64,000 nt of DNA from Clostridia bacterium (GTDB lineage: Bacteria > Bacillota > Clostridia > Christensenellales > Aristaeellaceae): contig JAFQHP010000010.1 in NCBI GenBank assembly GCA_017397895.1, positions 54,755-118,754 of the forward strand, written 5' to 3'. The notes beneath the pieces are model-generated. The model had not been told where the DNA came from. It ran no database searches and was given only the letters and a program-made list of their open reading frames with translations. The position numbers were made by a program, and so were the translations under genes. Shown here piece after piece: positions 52,905 to 61,467 of this stretch. How positions within the stretch are numbered: position 1 is the first letter of the stretch; the number at the start of each line of letters is the position of its first letter.

Positions 52905-53200
52905 ATTTCCTCCCCGGGAGGGCTGAAATAGCCTGCGTCCATCAGCGCATCCGAAAGACAGCGGGATATTTCCTTCACACTGCCCCCGGCGGAAAAATAG
53001 CGCTGCAGCATTTCACCGGCCTGCTGACGGGTGATATGTTCGTCCATCAGCCCGCACCAGAGCAGTGCCCTTAGCCCCCGCATTCCGCTGTTCAAAAGTG
53101 ACGGCAGCGGCATGCCCTCCGCTTCCTCCATGGCGCACACGTGGTTCACCGAAAAACGCAGCGGCCATTCCCGGCCGTCCATCACCATCACACCGTTCAT
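52901..53200 (-). CDS. Phage tail assembly chaperone, first
   Basis: The 99-residue protein has the layout of gpG-like chaperones (DGREWPLRFSVNHVCAMEEAEG then helices). It starts at 53200 within an ATGA overlap with the tail tube gene. Confidence 0.65.
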   Translation of the reverse strand: MNGVMVMDGREWPLRFSVNHVCAMEEAEGMPLPSLLNSGMRGLRALLWCGLMDEHITRQQAGEMLQRYFSAGGSVKEISRCLSDALMDAGYFSPPGEEI

Positions 53201-53601
53201 GCCACTTCCACCGGGCCGCACAGGCGAAGCACCGCCGTAAAGTGCACCACGCCCTCCACCTCCACATTGGAAAAGGCATAGCTTTTCACAAAGGCCCGAA
53301 AAGACAGGGCGGTGGCATCCGGAAAGGTGACGCAAAACAGGGCTTCATCACCGCTGTCAAAGAGCGAACGCAATTTTTCCTGGCCGGGCTGGGCTTTGTC
53401 GTGAAAACCCTCCAGGGTGACTTCCCCCAGGGTTTTCACCCCCTGGGCATAGGTGCGAAAGCCCTCCTTGGCATCCAGGGGCGTAACGTCCACCGCTTCC
53501 GCCTCCGCCCTGATTTCGCTGACGGAGCGCAGGGCGCCGATCAGCACAGTTTCTTCGTTATGCAGGCACGAAAGGGTGGTGCCCATTGCTTTTTGTACCA
53601 T
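53197..53601 (-). CDS. Phage major tail tube protein
   Basis: The 134-residue beta-rich protein (ETVLIGALRSVSEIRAEAEAVDVTPLD) lies directly after the head-tail genes. The sequence ending in FTAVLRL fits tail tube proteins. The start follows GAGGGATAAATC. Confidence 0.72.
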   Translation of the reverse strand: MVQKAMGTTLSCLHNEETVLIGALRSVSEIRAEAEAVDVTPLDAKEGFRTYAQGVKTLGEVTLEGFHDKAQPGQEKLRSLFDSGDEALFCVTFPDATALSFRAFVKSYAFSNVEVEGVVHFTAVLRLCGPVEVA

Positions 53602-53604
53602 GAT

Positions 53605-53967
53605 TTATCCCTCCTGATAGATCCACTGGCCGCAAAGCACGGCCTTGTAGACCATGGTTGTGTGATAAGCCCACGCATCTTCCTGATGATCCGGGGCATA
53701 GCTTACCCGGGTGAGGCCCAGGGCATGAAGTACCGCATCCGCCTGGGCGGCAAGGCTGTCTGCCTGGGAAAGGGAAGCAGCATACACATCCACCCGGGCC
53801 CGGTAGCTTTCCAGATAAGGCAGACCGTCCGCCCGGGCCAGAACGCTGCGCTCCCCATCCTGCACCACCACGATGGGCAGGGGCTTTTCCTCCCTCTCCC
53901 AGCTTTCCGCCGTACAGGCAGGAAGGGAAGAAAGGGCGGAAAGCATGGCCTGTTTCATATCGATCAT
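53605..53967 (-). CDS. Phage tail terminator-like protein
   Basis: The 120-residue protein has the layout of tail completion/terminator proteins (YLESYRARVDVYA then AAQADAVLHALGL). Its start overlaps the gp10-like stop. Identification is mainly positional. Confidence 0.6.
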   Translation of the reverse strand: MIDMKQAMLSALSSLPACTAESWEREEKPLPIVVVQDGERSVLARADGLPYLESYRARVDVYAASLSQADSLAAQADAVLHALGLTRVSYAPDHQEDAWAYHTTMVYKAVLCGQWIYQEG

Positions 53968-54290
53968 ACAATCATCTCCCGGAAAATTAGATCAAAGGGG
54001 GTGCGCTGCACCGCCTGAAGGAATGCAGGCGTCAGGTAGGGCTGCGCCCCCATACGCCGGGTGCCCCTTTCCACAAAAAGCGCATAGGGGCAGCGGGTAA
54101 GCACCCTGTATTTCCCATCCTGCCCCGCCTTTTGCAGGGAGGCCTGCAGCCGCCCGGTGCGCACCGGCGCCCTTTTTTGCGCCTCCCGCCAGGCATTTTC
54201 CGCCGCCAGGGAAGCGGCCTTTTGGGCCGCCTCCCCTGTTTTTTGCTGCATATCACGCAGCCGTATGCGAAGCTGATGCACATTCTTCAT
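53964..54290 (-). CDS. HK97 gp10-like head-tail protein
   Basis: The 108-residue protein shows the family pattern RLRDMQQKTGEAAQKA, AWREAQKRAPVRTGRLQASL and PYALFVERGTRRMGAQPYL. It acts at the head-tail joint. The start is 54290, overlapping the previous gene as ATGA. Confidence 0.8.
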   Translation of the reverse strand: MKNVHQLRIRLRDMQQKTGEAAQKAASLAAENAWREAQKRAPVRTGRLQASLQKAGQDGKYRVLTRCPYALFVERGTRRMGAQPYLTPAFLQAVQRTPFDLIFREMIV

Positions 54291-54547
54291 TGGAGACACC
54301 GCCTGATATCCGCCTGCACATGGCCGGGCAGGAACCGGACGGAAAGGCATACGTAAGGCCCGTCCTCCGTTTCCAGTTTGTCCCCGGCTTTCAGCAGCGT
54401 GCCCCGGGGCAGCAGCAGCCGCTTCACATCCTGCACAAAGGACCCGTACAGTGCCTGCTGTAAGCTGCCGGAAAGGGGACGCAGGCAGCCGTACAAAAGC
54501 CGGCCGTTTGCCTGCAGGCGCATCAGATACCGCTGAAACAAACGCAT
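54287..54547 (-). CDS. Phage head-tail stopper-like protein
   Basis: The 86-residue protein follows the connector gene and precedes the gp10-like gene, the usual place of head closure proteins. It has beta-strand-like patterns (LLKAGDKLETEDGPYVCLSV). The start at 54547 follows AAAGGAGG. Assignment is positional. Confidence 0.55.
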   Translation of the reverse strand: MRLFQRYLMRLQANGRLLYGCLRPLSGSLQQALYGSFVQDVKRLLLPRGTLLKAGDKLETEDGPYVCLSVRFLPGHVQADIRRCLQ

Positions 54548-54561
54548 TATGCCGCCTCCTT

Positions 54562-54861
54562 TCAGGTACAAGCCCGGCGGAAGGCGAAAATTTCCTTGCG
54601 CAGGGCATCGGGCAGATCGGTAACGGAGCGCCGTACATCCCCCTCCTGATGGGCATTTTCCCCCTCCATGCCCATGCGGTTATAGAAAATCACCGCCAGG
54701 CGCACCTGGGCATTTCCCAGTTCCGGGGGCACTTCCTTGCGCCAGGTGAGGGCGCAGATGAGGGAAGACGCATCCTCCAGCAGGGACAAAAGCAGCCCAT
54801 CCTGCACCTCTTCCCCCGGCAGATGGGTGCGCATCAGCGCCAGTTTCTGCTGGTTATCCAT
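54562..54861 (-). CDS. Phage head-tail connector, gp6-like
   Basis: The 99-residue helical protein (LLSLLEDASSLICALTW then GNAQVRLAVIFYNRMG) matches gp6-like head-tail connectors. It starts 10 bases after the capsid gene. Confidence 0.75.
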   Translation of the reverse strand: MDNQQKLALMRTHLPGEEVQDGLLLSLLEDASSLICALTWRKEVPPELGNAQVRLAVIFYNRMGMEGENAHQEGDVRRSVTDLPDALRKEIFAFRRACT

Positions 54862-54871
54862 GGCGGTATCC

Positions 54872-55987
54872 TCAGCCCATCACACGGACGGCCAGCTCGG
54901 GATAGAGGGTTTTGAAGCCGTAGAGCACGTCCATGCTGAGCAGTTCACGCTTGTGCTGCATATCATAGCCGCGCACCACACGCAGGTTCACGCCGTTGAA
55001 GCCGGTGACATAGCTTTCCACGCCGGCAGGGGCCACCAGGGGACGGGTGGCAAAGGCGAAAGCCATGGGGCAGAAGGCCAGGTTTGCGGTATGGGCGGGC
55101 ATGAGGGTGACGGAAGCGGCGTCCTTTACTTCGGGCAGGGCGGGATACACCTGCACGGAAGAGATGGTGTTATCGGAAGCGGCTTCGGTGTCCTTCACCA
55201 CGGTGTAATTTTTGCCGTCAATCACCAGGATATCGCCCTTTTTCAGGGAGCCGGTGAGGGCGGTGCCCTTGATGGACAGGGCGGCGGCGCCGTTTTCCAC
55301 AGCGCCGTTCACCTTCACATTTTCAAAGGCGATGGCGGCAGTTTCATGGCGGGCGACGCCCTGGCTCATGTAATTGTCAAAGCCCATCACCCGGCCGATG
55401 CTGCCTTCGCGCAGGGCTTCATTCTGGCCCGCCTTATCCGCATGCACCAGACAATCCAGGGAGGTGAAGGCGGCATCCGCTTCGGCATCCCACACGGCGC
55501 AGCGGCCGCTGACAGGGGCCTTGTTCAGGTTCAGGGCCTTGCGGGCGGCGGAGAAATCGGACAGCTGGGAAGGGGTGGTACCGGCAGTGCCCACGGCATA
55601 GGGAATATCCTGATACAGTTTCAGGCCTTCCTGATTGATTTTTTCCGCCAGGGCAGCGGCAGCGGGCTGGATGAACACCTGCTCCAGGGTTTCCAGGGAA
55701 GAAGCGCCTTCCAGGGCTTCAATGCCCACGTCCACGGTGGCAATGCGGTTGAGGGTGAAATCCACGGTATCTTCCTGGATGTTCTGGCTGGTAACGCCGG
55801 AAGCAGGGTCAAAATCGTGGGCCACCAGGTTCACGGGCTTGCGGATCTGGATGGTATCGCCCAGCTTGCGGCCGGTGATATCCTGCTCCAGGTCACGGTA
55901 GCACAGATTGGGGAACACCAGGTTTTCCAGCAGGCGGGGCAGGGTGAGACGGGCCAGTTCCTTGATGGTGATCAGTTGATTTGCCAT
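54872..55987 (-). CDS. Major capsid protein, P22-coat-like
   Basis: The 371-residue protein has the N-terminal arm (ITIKELARLTLPRLLENLVFP), GDTIQIRKP and the internal IDGKNYTVV pattern of P22-coat-type HK97-fold capsids. The C-terminal half contains NLAFCPMAFAFATRPL. Following a separate scaffold gene, it would form a capsid shell. Start follows AAGGAGGAATC. Confidence 0.82.
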   Translation of the reverse strand: MANQLITIKELARLTLPRLLENLVFPNLCYRDLEQDITGRKLGDTIQIRKPVNLVAHDFDPASGVTSQNIQEDTVDFTLNRIATVDVGIEALEGASSLETLEQVFIQPAAAALAEKINQEGLKLYQDIPYAVGTAGTTPSQLSDFSAARKALNLNKAPVSGRCAVWDAEADAAFTSLDCLVHADKAGQNEALREGSIGRVMGFDNYMSQGVARHETAAIAFENVKVNGAVENGAAALSIKGTALTGSLKKGDILVIDGKNYTVVKDTEAASDNTISSVQVYPALPEVKDAASVTLMPAHTANLAFCPMAFAFATRPLVAPAGVESYVTGFNGVNLRVVRGYDMQHKRELLSMDVLYGFKTLYPELAVRVMG

Positions 55988-56002
55988 GAGAATGATTCCT
56001 CC

Positions 56003-56479
56003 TTATTTCTGATAGGTGGCGGTGTAGTATGCCTGGTCGTCCAGGGCAGAGAGCGAAGGGGCTGCGGTGCGGCGGGGTTCTTCCCCGCGCATGCGTTCCA
56101 TCACGCCCTGCTGTACGGCGGTGCGGAAAGCCGCTTCCACTTTGTCCAGGCTGTGGACACAGCTTTCTTCATCCCGGCAGCACAATGCGTCAAGCAGCGC
56201 TTCGGGCAGGCTGCGGCGCAGCAGCTGTTCCCGGGCAAAGGCGCGCATTTCCCTTTCGCGGATGGCTTCTTCCCGGGCGAAAAGGGCGTTTTCTTCATCG
56301 GAAAGGCGCTGCTGCATTTTCTGCGCTTCCTGTTCCTTTTCAGCCATGCAGGCGGACAGGGCTTGGGAAATTGTTTCCTGCACAAGCTGCATCTGGGCAG
56401 GGGTGAAGGGGTTTTCCTGCACCTTCTCTTCCTCAGGCTGAGCAGGCATATCCGGCATGGGTTCCATCAGTTCGTTCAC
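56003..56479 (-). CDS. Phage scaffolding protein
   Basis: The 158-residue acidic coiled-coil protein (AEKEQEAQKMQQRLSDEE) is located between portal and capsid, typical for capsid scaffolds. It starts with GTG at 56479, overlapping the portal stop as GTGA, after AAAGGAAG. Confidence 0.75.
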   Translation of the reverse strand: MNELMEPMPDMPAQPEEEKVQENPFTPAQMQLVQETISQALSACMAEKEQEAQKMQQRLSDEENALFAREEAIREREMRAFAREQLLRRSLPEALLDALCCRDEESCVHSLDKVEAAFRTAVQQGVMERMRGEEPRRTAAPSLSALDDQAYYTATYQK

Positions 56480-57798
56480 GGTTTGTTGCTTCCTTTCTTT
56501 TCTTCATGCTCGTGCATCCGGGCAGCCGTCTTATCGGCATCCTGCACGAAGGGCACCTGGGTGAGCAGTACTTCGTCCGGCACAAAGCCCCGGTAGTTCA
56601 TCACCGTCTGGCTGATTTCCAGGTCATTGACGGGCAGGGAGCGGGCAAACACCATCTGCACGCTTTCCGCATCCACCAGGCGGCAGCCCTGCACCGCCAG
56701 GAAATGGGCAAAGCGCCGCAGCCGCTCCCGCAAAGCTTCCCGGAACCAGCGTTCCTTGATGCGCACCAGATGGTCCAGCCCCAGCAGCTTGAACTTCATG
56801 GCTACGCCGCTGGAATTGCCGGCAAAATTCTCGTCCGTCAGATCCGGCACCAGGGAAAACTTGTGGATATCGCTTTTCAGGGCAGAGCGCAGCACCTCCA
56901 CATCGTTTTCCGGCATGGATCGGGCAAGATACGACGCGCCGGCTTCCTGGTCGGGCAGGTAAAGCAGCTTATCCTGCCGCAGCTGCTGGGCGGGGGTGCG
57001 GCCGCGCTCGTCCTCCTCCAGCCGGGCGCCGGTGATGACAAGCAAGGCGTCCACAAACTGCTCCTTATCGTTCACCCGGTCGCTTTCCAGCCGGTCGTAG
57101 GCGTCAATGAGGGACAAAACGGCGGCAAAATCCCCCTGCTCGTCATCGCCGTTCCAGTACTCGATCATGGGCACGCCGCCAAAGTAATGGGGCGTAACCT
57201 GCGCTGCGCCGTAGGAGGCGGAAAGCAGCTGGGGCACCCGGTAGGTTTCGGTGTGCTGGGCGGTGCAAAGCTGAATGCAGTAGCCCTCCGGCACATTTTC
57301 CACGCTGCGCATTTCGGAAAAATACACGCCGAACAGGGGCTTGCGGGAAATGCCGGCATCATACACCACAAAGGCGTTTTCGGGGCTGATGGACGCCAGG
57401 CGGGGCCGGGCCGCGTCATCGGCATAGACCAGCTCCACGCCTCTGCCGTAAATGGACGCCATACGGGCCAGTTCCGCATCCTGGCTGGCAACGTCACACT
57501 CCGCATAGGCAAAAAGCAGCGGCGCCAGCGCCTCCTGCTGGGACGGGCACTGATAGGACACCGGCTTCCCAAGCAGGTAGCCCCCGGCCATGGTGGTGAT
57601 ATAGCGGGCAAAGCCGTGGGACAGGCAGTTGTTGGGCAGCCCCGCTTCCTTTTTGCGCTGCAGGATGGGATGGCGGTTTTCAAAATAGCTGCGCAGCCTT
57701 TCCCTTTCCGGCCGGCCCAGCAGAAATTCGCTCAGCACGCTGCGCAGCAGCTGGTCCCTCAAAGCGGGCTGCATGTGTTCCTTGGATCGGATGATCAT
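56476..57798 (-). CDS. Phage portal protein, SPP1 gp6-like
   Basis: The 440-residue protein matches SPP1-type portals through its N-terminal region (YYxG-like HPILQRKK, ARYITTMAGGYLLGKPVSY), the central FGVYFSEM and the helical C-terminal crown. It forms the dodecameric DNA gate of the capsid. The ATG overlaps the terminase stop. Confidence 0.88.
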   Translation of the reverse strand: MIIRSKEHMQPALRDQLLRSVLSEFLLGRPERERLRSYFENRHPILQRKKEAGLPNNCLSHGFARYITTMAGGYLLGKPVSYQCPSQQEALAPLLFAYAECDVASQDAELARMASIYGRGVELVYADDAARPRLASISPENAFVVYDAGISRKPLFGVYFSEMRSVENVPEGYCIQLCTAQHTETYRVPQLLSASYGAAQVTPHYFGGVPMIEYWNGDDEQGDFAAVLSLIDAYDRLESDRVNDKEQFVDALLVITGARLEEDERGRTPAQQLRQDKLLYLPDQEAGASYLARSMPENDVEVLRSALKSDIHKFSLVPDLTDENFAGNSSGVAMKFKLLGLDHLVRIKERWFREALRERLRRFAHFLAVQGCRLVDAESVQMVFARSLPVNDLEISQTVMNYRGFVPDEVLLTQVPFVQDADKTAARMHEHEEKKGSNKP

Positions 57799-59045
57799 AA
57801 ACCTAATTCTCCTTTTCCGGCGGTGGTGGCCCTGCGGCAGGTGCTTTCATGCTCCAGGGCATAGCGCAGGGCGTCGATGAGGTGGTTGTTTTTGTCTTCG
57901 GGAAGGGGCAAGGTGCGGCCGGAGGCGTCCTGCTGCCATTGGTAGAGGGTCAATTCTTCCCTGAGGTGGGTGCAGCCTGTGTCCACGATGATCTCATGCC
58001 CCTGCAGCCACTGGATGCCGTGAAGCACGCTGTCCTTCCCCTTTCTGGCCGAAAGAGCCTGGATGCCCAGGGAGCGCAGTTCCGCAATGGATTTTGGCTC
58101 GGCGCTGTCGCACACGATGGGAGCATGGCCGCAGAAAACTTTCAGGCGTTCAGCCAACCGGGCATTGATCAGCCCCTTTTCATACAATTCTGCGAACACA
58201 TACACCCGCTTGTGCTTTCTGTCCAGTGCGCAGCAGACGGCGGCGCAGGGATCCTTGGCAAAGCCGAAATCCAGGCCGAACAGATGGGGTGAAAAGCGCT
58301 CCTTTTCCTCCGTCAGATCCGTCGTTTGCCAGCGGCGGAAGATCACATCCCCCATCACGCCCCAGTTGCCCAGGGTGTAAACCTGGTAAAAGTACGGATC
58401 CTTTTCCCCTTCCAGGGCGGCATGGTCATCCGCCGTGAGGAAGCGGTTATCCAGGTGGGTGGTTTTGAGGATGGTAAGGTTTTTGCCCCGGCACAGCTTT
58501 TTGCCGTCCTGCCAGATGGAAAAGAACTGCCCGAACAGCCAGTGCTGCTGCCAGACGGGATTGAAGGAAAAAGTAAACCGCTTTTCGTGCCGGCTGACGC
58601 CTCTGAGGCGCTTGTCCAGCTGCTTGAAATCCTCATAGGAGCATTCGGTGGCTTCCTCCATCCACACGTCGGTGATCACGCCGCATCTGGGGGTGACGGA
58701 CTTGATTTTTTCCGCATCGTCCAGGCCCGCAAACAGCATCTGGCAGCCGTTGTTTTGCGCTTCGATCAGGTTTTCCGTTTTGATGATGCGAAACATTTCC
58801 TGCAGCCCCAGCCTGCGGATGGCCTTGAGCACTTCGTTCCAGCAGGAGGAACGCAGCGTGCGGCCCACTTTGCGCACAATGAGCACATTTCGCCCCTGCA
58901 GCACATCCAGCACGCACCGGGTGGCCAGAAATACGCTTTTGCCGCTGCCCGCACCGCCGAAATAAATCTGGTAGCGGTCCCGGTTCATCAAGTGGGGCCG
59001 GTAAACGGAATTCATAAAGTCCTTTGGCAAGATGATCCTTGGCAT
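57795..59045 (-). CDS. Phage terminase large subunit
   Basis: The 416-residue protein packages DNA into capsids. It shows an ATPase domain with Walker A GGAGSGKS (about 30-37) and Walker B VITDVWMEEATE, and the nuclease start LDFGFAKDP. This resembles the PBSX-type terminase. Both catalytic halves look intact. Confidence 0.92.
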   Translation of the reverse strand: MPRIILPKDFMNSVYRPHLMNRDRYQIYFGGAGSGKSVFLATRCVLDVLQGRNVLIVRKVGRTLRSSCWNEVLKAIRRLGLQEMFRIIKTENLIEAQNNGCQMLFAGLDDAEKIKSVTPRCGVITDVWMEEATECSYEDFKQLDKRLRGVSRHEKRFTFSFNPVWQQHWLFGQFFSIWQDGKKLCRGKNLTILKTTHLDNRFLTADDHAALEGEKDPYFYQVYTLGNWGVMGDVIFRRWQTTDLTEEKERFSPHLFGLDFGFAKDPCAAVCCALDRKHKRVYVFAELYEKGLINARLAERLKVFCGHAPIVCDSAEPKSIAELRSLGIQALSARKGKDSVLHGIQWLQGHEIIVDTGCTHLREELTLYQWQQDASGRTLPLPEDKNNHLIDALRYALEHESTCRRATTAGKGELGL

Positions 59046-59046
59046 A

Positions 59047-59271
59047 TCAGCTGCCTTCCTTCAGAACGATTTCAAAATCCCCTGCAGGCTGGGCCTCGCC
59101 TTTTTCCTGGGGCACCCTGTCCAACACCAGCGCCGCCGCCCGGATGGCGTCGGCGCTGGACGTATTTTCATCCCGAAGGATGCGCTGCAGCCGCTCCACC
59201 GCCCGAATTGCCGCCTGCAGCGTTTTGTCCCGGAGCCTCTCCCGGGCTTGTTTCTGAATTGCCGAATGCAT
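59047..59271 (-). CDS. Putative terminase small subunit
   Basis: The 74-residue helical protein (QKQARERLRDKTLQAAIRAVERL) lies just before terL, where small subunits are encoded. It is short for that family (usually 100-180). The start is uncertain: GGGGGAGGTG is only two bases before the ATG at 59271. Confidence 0.5.
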   Translation of the reverse strand: MHSAIQKQARERLRDKTLQAAIRAVERLQRILRDENTSSADAIRAAALVLDRVPQEKGEAQPAGDFEIVLKEGS

Positions 59272-59370
59272 CACCTCCCCCTGTCCGGCCAAGGCAAGCT
59301 TACCATGACAGGCGCATGACATTCACTGGCGGGATTTTTGCAATTTGGTGCAGATTAGCCAGAGAATGAT

Positions 59371-59800
59371 AAAGGGGCCTGCGCTGCCCCTTTACCCTGC
59401 GCCGGGGCCATCGCGCCCTGGACCCATTCTGCGATTGACAACAGGGATGAACAAACGGATTTCCGCATGAATGTTGAAAAATGACGATAAGAGAGCCCAC
59501 GGGCGCAATGAAAACATGAAAAAAGGGCAGGTGAGAAAGTGAGCTTTCTCCCTGCCTTTTTTCTGTTTTCCCCGGATGCTTCCAGCATCCGGCAGGCGGC
59601 GTTCACGCCGCCCAGCACGTGGCGCCTGAGGCGCTTTCAATTCGCAATGTTTCAATTCTCTTTTGCAAACAGGCGTCTGCGTGCTGCTTGTAACAGCGGC
59701 GCATTGCCTGTTCGTTAATCCAACCACTTCCGCAGTCGGGTCCAGGGACAATGACCCTGGTGGGGTGCAGGGGTGAAACCTCGCACCGTTTCCCAACGCC
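59371..59800 (+). repeat. Dispersed multi-hairpin repeat, copy R2
   Basis: About 430 bases in the same orientation as R1 begin with the same AAAGGGGCC hairpin. They contain GAGAAAG/CTTTCTC, CCCCGGATGC/GCATCCGG and GGCGGC/GCCGCC hairpins, then CGCAATGTTTCAATTC, CGCAGTCGGGTCCAGGG and ATGACCCTGGTGGGG. The stretch 59272-59370 before it shows no gene. Confidence 0.85.
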
Positions 59801-59825
59801 ATAACAATTGGGGTGTATGAGGGCT

Positions 59826-60074
59826 TCACAGATGGGCGATCACCATCAATGCGCCCATGCCGGGCAGGCCAAAGAGGGCGGTGACGGACAGGGTGACGGG
59901 ATTGAGGCCCATAACGCCGGCCATGCTGCTCAGCCACACCCCGAAAAAGGCCCAGAAAATGCGCTGCACACAGCGGTACAGCCTTTTTTGCGGCCGGATA
60001 CGCAGCACGAAAAACAACAGCCCCAGGATGAAAAGCGCTGCACACAATACGGCTGCCCAGTGGCTTTTATCCAT
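59826..60074 (-). CDS. bofA: BofA-like pro-sigma-K processing inhibitor
   Basis: The 82-residue membrane protein has two hydrophobic segments (ALFILGLLFFVL, then AGVMGLNPVTLSVTALFGLPGMGALMVI) with the NPxTxxVTAxxGxPG motif typical of BofA. In Bacillus it holds the sigma-K protease in check in the forespore membrane. The start at 60074 follows GAAGGAGATG. A possible sigma-E-type promoter lies upstream. It marks the organism as a spore former, although such genes also occur in asporogenous relatives. Confidence 0.85.
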   Translation of the reverse strand: MDKSHWAAVLCAALFILGLLFFVLRIRPQKRLYRCVQRIFWAFFGVWLSSMAGVMGLNPVTLSVTALFGLPGMGALMVIAHL

Positions 60075-60095
60075 TCCCATCATCTCCTTCATTCA

Positions 60096-60123
60096 TTTGT
60101 ATGCGGATGATTGACAAGGATGC
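60096..60123 (-). promoter_or_regulatory. Possible sigma-E promoter of bofA
   Basis: GCATCCT (60117-60123) and CATACAAA (60096-60103), spaced by 13 bases, resemble the sigma-E pattern GCATATT and CATACA. It overlaps the divergent promoter at 60111-60140. Confidence 0.4.
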
Positions 60124-60140
60124 ATAAACAGGTGTAAAAT
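60111..60140 (+). promoter_or_regulatory. Promoter of the CofE-like gene
   Basis: TTGACA (60111-60116) and TAAAAT (60135-60140) with an 18-base spacer lie about 36 bases before the start codon. Confidence 0.7.
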
Positions 60141-60175
60141 AGGGCAAGGTTACCAATGACGGAGGTAGAGAGAAG

Positions 60176-60922
60176 ATGGGCATCATTCCTTCCCGCAATC
60201 TGGAAGAACAGCGCCGTGAAGAAAACGGCGTGGTATATTTTGACCGGGGCACCATTGAAGGCAAGAACGGCAAAAAGTATGACCGCTACGCCATCCAGAC
60301 CCACTTTGTGGAAGTGGGCGAAAGCCAGGTGGAGCTGATTGAAAAATACGTACGTCCCCTGTATCAGGAGGGTGACATGGTATCCTTCGGCGCCAAGGTG
60401 ATGGCCATGTGCACCAACAACGTAAAAACCCGGGATCAGGTGAAGCCCGGCTTCTGGGCCAACCTGCTCTGGCGCTTTGCCGGCATCAACCATACCGGCG
60501 TTGGTATGCACGAACCCTACAAGCTGCAATTGGTAATTGATATGTGCGGCCTGCCCCGGGTGCTGCTGGCAGTGGTGTGCTCCGCCGTGACGAAGCTGTT
60601 TGGCATCAAGGGCGTATTTTACAAGGTGTGCGGCCAGGGCGTGGGCGGCATTGACGGCTTCTATTTCCGCTCCAGCTTTGACCGGTACAAGGAGCTGGCC
60701 CTCATTAACCCCCCCAACCCGGTGGAATTGTGCAACGAGCTGGAAAAGGCCACCGGCATTCCGGTGGTGCTGATGGACGCCAACGACATCGAGCAGAACC
60801 AGCTGGGCAAGTGCGACAACTTCCCCCTGACCGATGACGAAATCCAGGACGCCATGCAGGACAACCCCTCCGGCCAGGGCGACGAGCTGACCCCCCTGAT
60901 CCTGATTCGCCCGGTTAAATAA
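60176..60922 (+). CDS. Coenzyme F420-0:L-glutamate ligase (CofE)-like protein
   Basis: The 248-residue protein belongs to the CofE-like family seen in many Clostridia. The family contributes gamma-glutamyl residues to F420 in methanogens and actinobacteria; its role in Clostridia, most of which lack F420, is unclear. The N-terminal half reads GDMVSFGAKVMAMC and the central GINHTGVGMH; the C-terminal half has KVCGQGVGGIDG and VVLMDANDIEQNQLG. No other cof gene is nearby. Start follows GGAGGTAGAGAGAAG. Confidence 0.75.
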   Translation: MGIIPSRNLEEQRREENGVVYFDRGTIEGKNGKKYDRYAIQTHFVEVGESQVELIEKYVRPLYQEGDMVSFGAKVMAMCTNNVKTRDQVKPGFWANLLWRFAGINHTGVGMHEPYKLQLVIDMCGLPRVLLAVVCSAVTKLFGIKGVFYKVCGQGVGGIDGFYFRSSFDRYKELALINPPNPVELCNELEKATGIPVVLMDANDIEQNQLGKCDNFPLTDDEIQDAMQDNPSGQGDELTPLILIRPVK

Positions 60923-60929
60923 GCTTTTG

Positions 60930-60960
60930 AAAAGACTGCTGTCTGAACGGCAGTCTTTTT
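60930..60960 (+). terminator. Intrinsic terminator of the CofE-like gene
   Basis: AAAAGACTGC pairs with GCAGTCTTTT around a 10-base loop and is followed by TTTT. Confidence 0.85.
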
Positions 60961-60964
60961 TGTT

Positions 60965-61465
60965 GCGGGGAGAACCACGGAGGGGCTTTGCCCCCTCCAC
61001 CCCCACCAGGGGCATTGCCCCTGGACCCACTCTCCAGAAATAACAATTCGTATCAGTCAGACAATGTCCCGGTGAAGCAGAGTAACGCGCATCCACACTT
61101 TCACAGAGGATGATTGTGTGTTTGCGAGCTGGCTGCGGCACTGCTACACGCAGAAACCCCTTTGCAAAAGAACGATTGAAACTTTGCGAGTTGGATGCGC
61201 CACTGGCGTACCACGGGCTGGGCGGTGGAACACCGCCGGCCGGATGCTATGCATCCGGGGAAAACGATAAAAAAAGCGGTGAGAGAATACATTCTCTCAG
61301 CCGCTCTTTTTTTCGTTTTCATAGCGCCCGTGGGCTCTCATTCGTTTATCCAAGTTTCATGCGAAAAAAGTTTGGGATATAAGTTTCTGCATCGCAGAAA
61401 GGGTGCAGGGGCAATGCCCTTGCCGCAGGGGTACAGGGGGACGAGCAGTCCCCCTGCCTCATTCG
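60965..61465 (-). repeat. Dispersed multi-hairpin repeat, copy R3
   Basis: About 500 bases opposite in orientation to R1 and R2. They contain the mirrored order GCATCCGGGG, CGATAAAA, AGCGGTGAGAGAA/TTCTCTCAGCCGCT and the AACGA tail, plus outer hairpins GGGGGCTTTGCCCC-like and CCAGGGGCATTGCCCCTGG. No gene is visible. Confidence 0.85.
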
Positions 61466-61467
61466 TT

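Larger units (their letters stand above)
47417..59271 (-). mobile_element. Phage-derived packaging, head, tail and lysis cluster
   Basis: Eighteen genes in one orientation follow the classical order: small and large terminase, portal, scaffold, capsid, connector proteins, tail tube, tail chaperones, tape measure, tail tip, fibre, lysin, XhlA-like and holin. Many start-stop pairs overlap as ATGA or GTGA. There is no integrase, excisionase, repressor, replication or recombination gene and no recognisable att site. The block reaches nearly to repeat R2. It is either a decayed prophage that kept its virion genes or a domesticated particle such as a gene transfer agent. Confidence 0.85.

Noticed and set aside
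47417..59271. Contractile tailocin or type VI-like injection system.
   Set aside because: There is no sheath, baseplate wedge or spike gene, and capsid, portal and terminase genes are present.
59371..59800. Phage attachment site at R2.
   Set aside because: R2 is part of a four-copy dispersed family; no tRNA or short core repeat with an integrase is present.
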